Assembly: GCA_947456845.1 (NCBI GenBank)
Contig: CANGUJ010000180.1
Span: 1-7,502, forward strand
Reading direction: 5' to 3'
DNA from: Burkholderiales bacterium
GTDB lineage: Bacteria; Pseudomonadota; Gammaproteobacteria; Burkholderiales; JAEUOS01
DNA: 7,502 nt
The notes under the pieces are model-generated. The model was not told the origin of the DNA and did no database searches. It saw nothing but the letters and a program-made list of their open reading frames with translations. The position numbers and the translations under genes were made by a program. Below are positions 7,134 through 7,502 of this stretch, in pieces; positions within the stretch are counted from its first letter, which is position 1; every line of letters starts with the position of its first letter.

Positions 7134-7146
7134 ATGGTGAAACCAT
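7134..7146. repeat. Short perfect inverted repeat with ATG at both ends
   Basis: ATGGT-GAA-ACCAT is a perfect 5-bp inverted repeat with a 3-base centre. It presents an ATG rightward (7134, small ORF) and an ATG leftward (7146, the long form of the regulator frame). It may be a weak binding half-site, an RNA stem or chance. Confidence 0.4.
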
Positions 7147-7250
7147 TGAAAAATCAAAGTGTTGCGCAAGCGTGGCGGTTTAGGCGCCGGGCTCTACAAG
7201 GTAAGATGTCGGCCTTGATCTTCCCCGGCGCCATGCGCGCCCCGCCCTGA
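7134..7250 (+). CDS. Possible 38-residue small ORF coupled to the thioesterase
   Basis: This open frame begins ATG-GTG after a GGAGG sequence and ends in a TGA that shares its A with the thioesterase start (TGATG). That is a typical stop-start arrangement for translational coupling. The peptide is basic in its first half (Lys3, Lys6, Arg15, Arg17-19, Lys24), has a short hydrophobic run SALIFPGA (26-33) and ends in APP. An internal ATG (7206), itself preceded by AAGG, would give a 14-residue version. I recognise no family. Against it being real: codons 3-10 and 20-23 are A+T-rich and unlike the neighbouring genes, it lies in a promoter region, and the frame is short enough to arise by chance. 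A leader that merely brings ribosomes to the thioesterase is the most plausible role if translated. Confidence 0.25.
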   Translation: MVKPLKNQSVAQAWRFRRRALQGKMSALIFPGAMRAPP

Positions 7251-7502
7251 TGGCCCCGCTGCAATCCCACGAACTGCGCATCGAGATCACGCCGGGCGAC
7301 ATGCCGGAAGACGGTTTCTCGAACCATGTGAACAACGCCCGCTACTTCGCCTTCATCAATCGCGTGTTCATCGACTGGTATGTGAGGATGGGTATCCGCG
7401 TCGTCGGCGCGACCCACAGCGCGATGATGGTCAATACCCAGTACGATTTTCTGGCCCAGGTGTTCTATCCGGGCGCGGTGGTGTGCCGCGTCAAGGTGGT
7501 GA
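7250..7502 (+). CDS. Acyl-CoA thioesterase, 4HBT/hotdog family (partial, 3' end outside window)
   Basis: The first 84 residues of a hotdog-fold protein that likely hydrolyses acyl-CoA to free acid and CoA in the cytoplasm. The signature HVNNARYFAFINRVFIDWY starts at His26, the region that forms the active-site helix of 4-hydroxybenzoyl-CoA thioesterase, YbgC and FadM. Instead of the usual DxDxxGHVNN, the sequence is GDMPEDGFSNHVNN, a longer loop with Asn in place of Gly before His; Asp17 or Asp21 could be the catalytic acid. The ATG at 7250 is the only good start: an in-frame stop stands at 7202-7204, with no other ATG, GTG or TTG between. It has no Shine-Dalgarno sequence of its own and overlaps the TGA of the small upstream ORF. 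Being divergent from the operon, it may share its regulator. It runs beyond the window edge, so length and C terminus are unknown. Confidence 0.8.
   Translation, partial: MAPLQSHELRIEITPGDMPEDGFSNHVNNARYFAFINRVFIDWYVRMGIRVVGATHSAMMVNTQYDFLAQVFYPGAVVCRVKVV

Noticed and set aside
7179..7207. Plus-strand promoter candidate TTTAGG-17-TAAGAT for the thioesterase
   Set aside because: Only 3 of 6 and 4 of 6 matches to sigma-70 consensus; too weak to list, though it competes with the small-ORF idea.
7154..7417. Minus-strand 87-residue open frame over the thioesterase start
   Set aside because: It is antisense to the conserved HVNN thioesterase motif and has no recognisable domain or ribosome binding site.
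1..7502. Search for tRNA, rRNA, CRISPR arrays, insertion sequences, attachment sites or phage genes
   Set aside because: No supporting sequence was found; the window is filled by housekeeping-like catabolic genes with short gaps.

Overview
The window is a compact, ordinary-looking fatty-acid beta-oxidation locus from a high-GC bacterium. Strong GC bias at third codon positions, the protein types and the gene order suggest a betaproteobacterium, probably Burkholderiales and perhaps the Alcaligenaceae (Bordetella/Achromobacter-like). That placement is an impression from the sequence, not a database match. I see no mobile element, tRNA, rRNA, CRISPR array or phage-like gene.

Layout: five genes run leftward on the minus strand in a tight series. 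Transcribed right to left they are a TetR-family regulator (6361-7026), a 595-residue acyl-CoA dehydrogenase (4526-6313), a 798-residue bifunctional 3-hydroxyacyl-CoA dehydrogenase/enoyl-CoA hydratase of the FadN domain order (2061-4457), a thiolase (848-2044), and a crotonase-fold protein whose active-site residues fit a delta3,delta2-enoyl-CoA isomerase better than a hydratase (4-771). The gaps between them are 47, 68, 16 and 76 bases. No convincing intrinsic terminator lies in any gap, so one operon is likely. To the right, a 4HBT-type acyl-CoA thioesterase starts on the plus strand at 7250 and runs off the window.

How the genes work together: the dehydrogenase makes trans-2-enoyl-CoA. The bifunctional protein hydrates it and oxidises the product to 3-ketoacyl-CoA. 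The thiolase releases acetyl-CoA and a shortened acyl-CoA. The isomerase-like protein would move misplaced double bonds of unsaturated chains into the 2-position. The set E-N-A plus a TetR regulator resembles the Bacillus subtilis fadNAE/FadR arrangement rather than Escherichia coli fadBA. The divergent thioesterase could drain acyl-CoAs that stall.

The most informative non-coding stretch is 7027-7249. It holds a nested near-palindrome (7041-7075) that looks like the TetR operator, an A+T-rich promoter-like tract, and a possible 38-codon small ORF with a Shine-Dalgarno sequence whose stop overlaps the thioesterase start (TGATG). The regulator start is best placed at a GTG (7026), which puts the operator upstream of the gene and not inside it. 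I found no evidence of a wholly new system. The points worth checking are the operator architecture, the small coupled ORF and the probable misnaming of the last crotonase gene.
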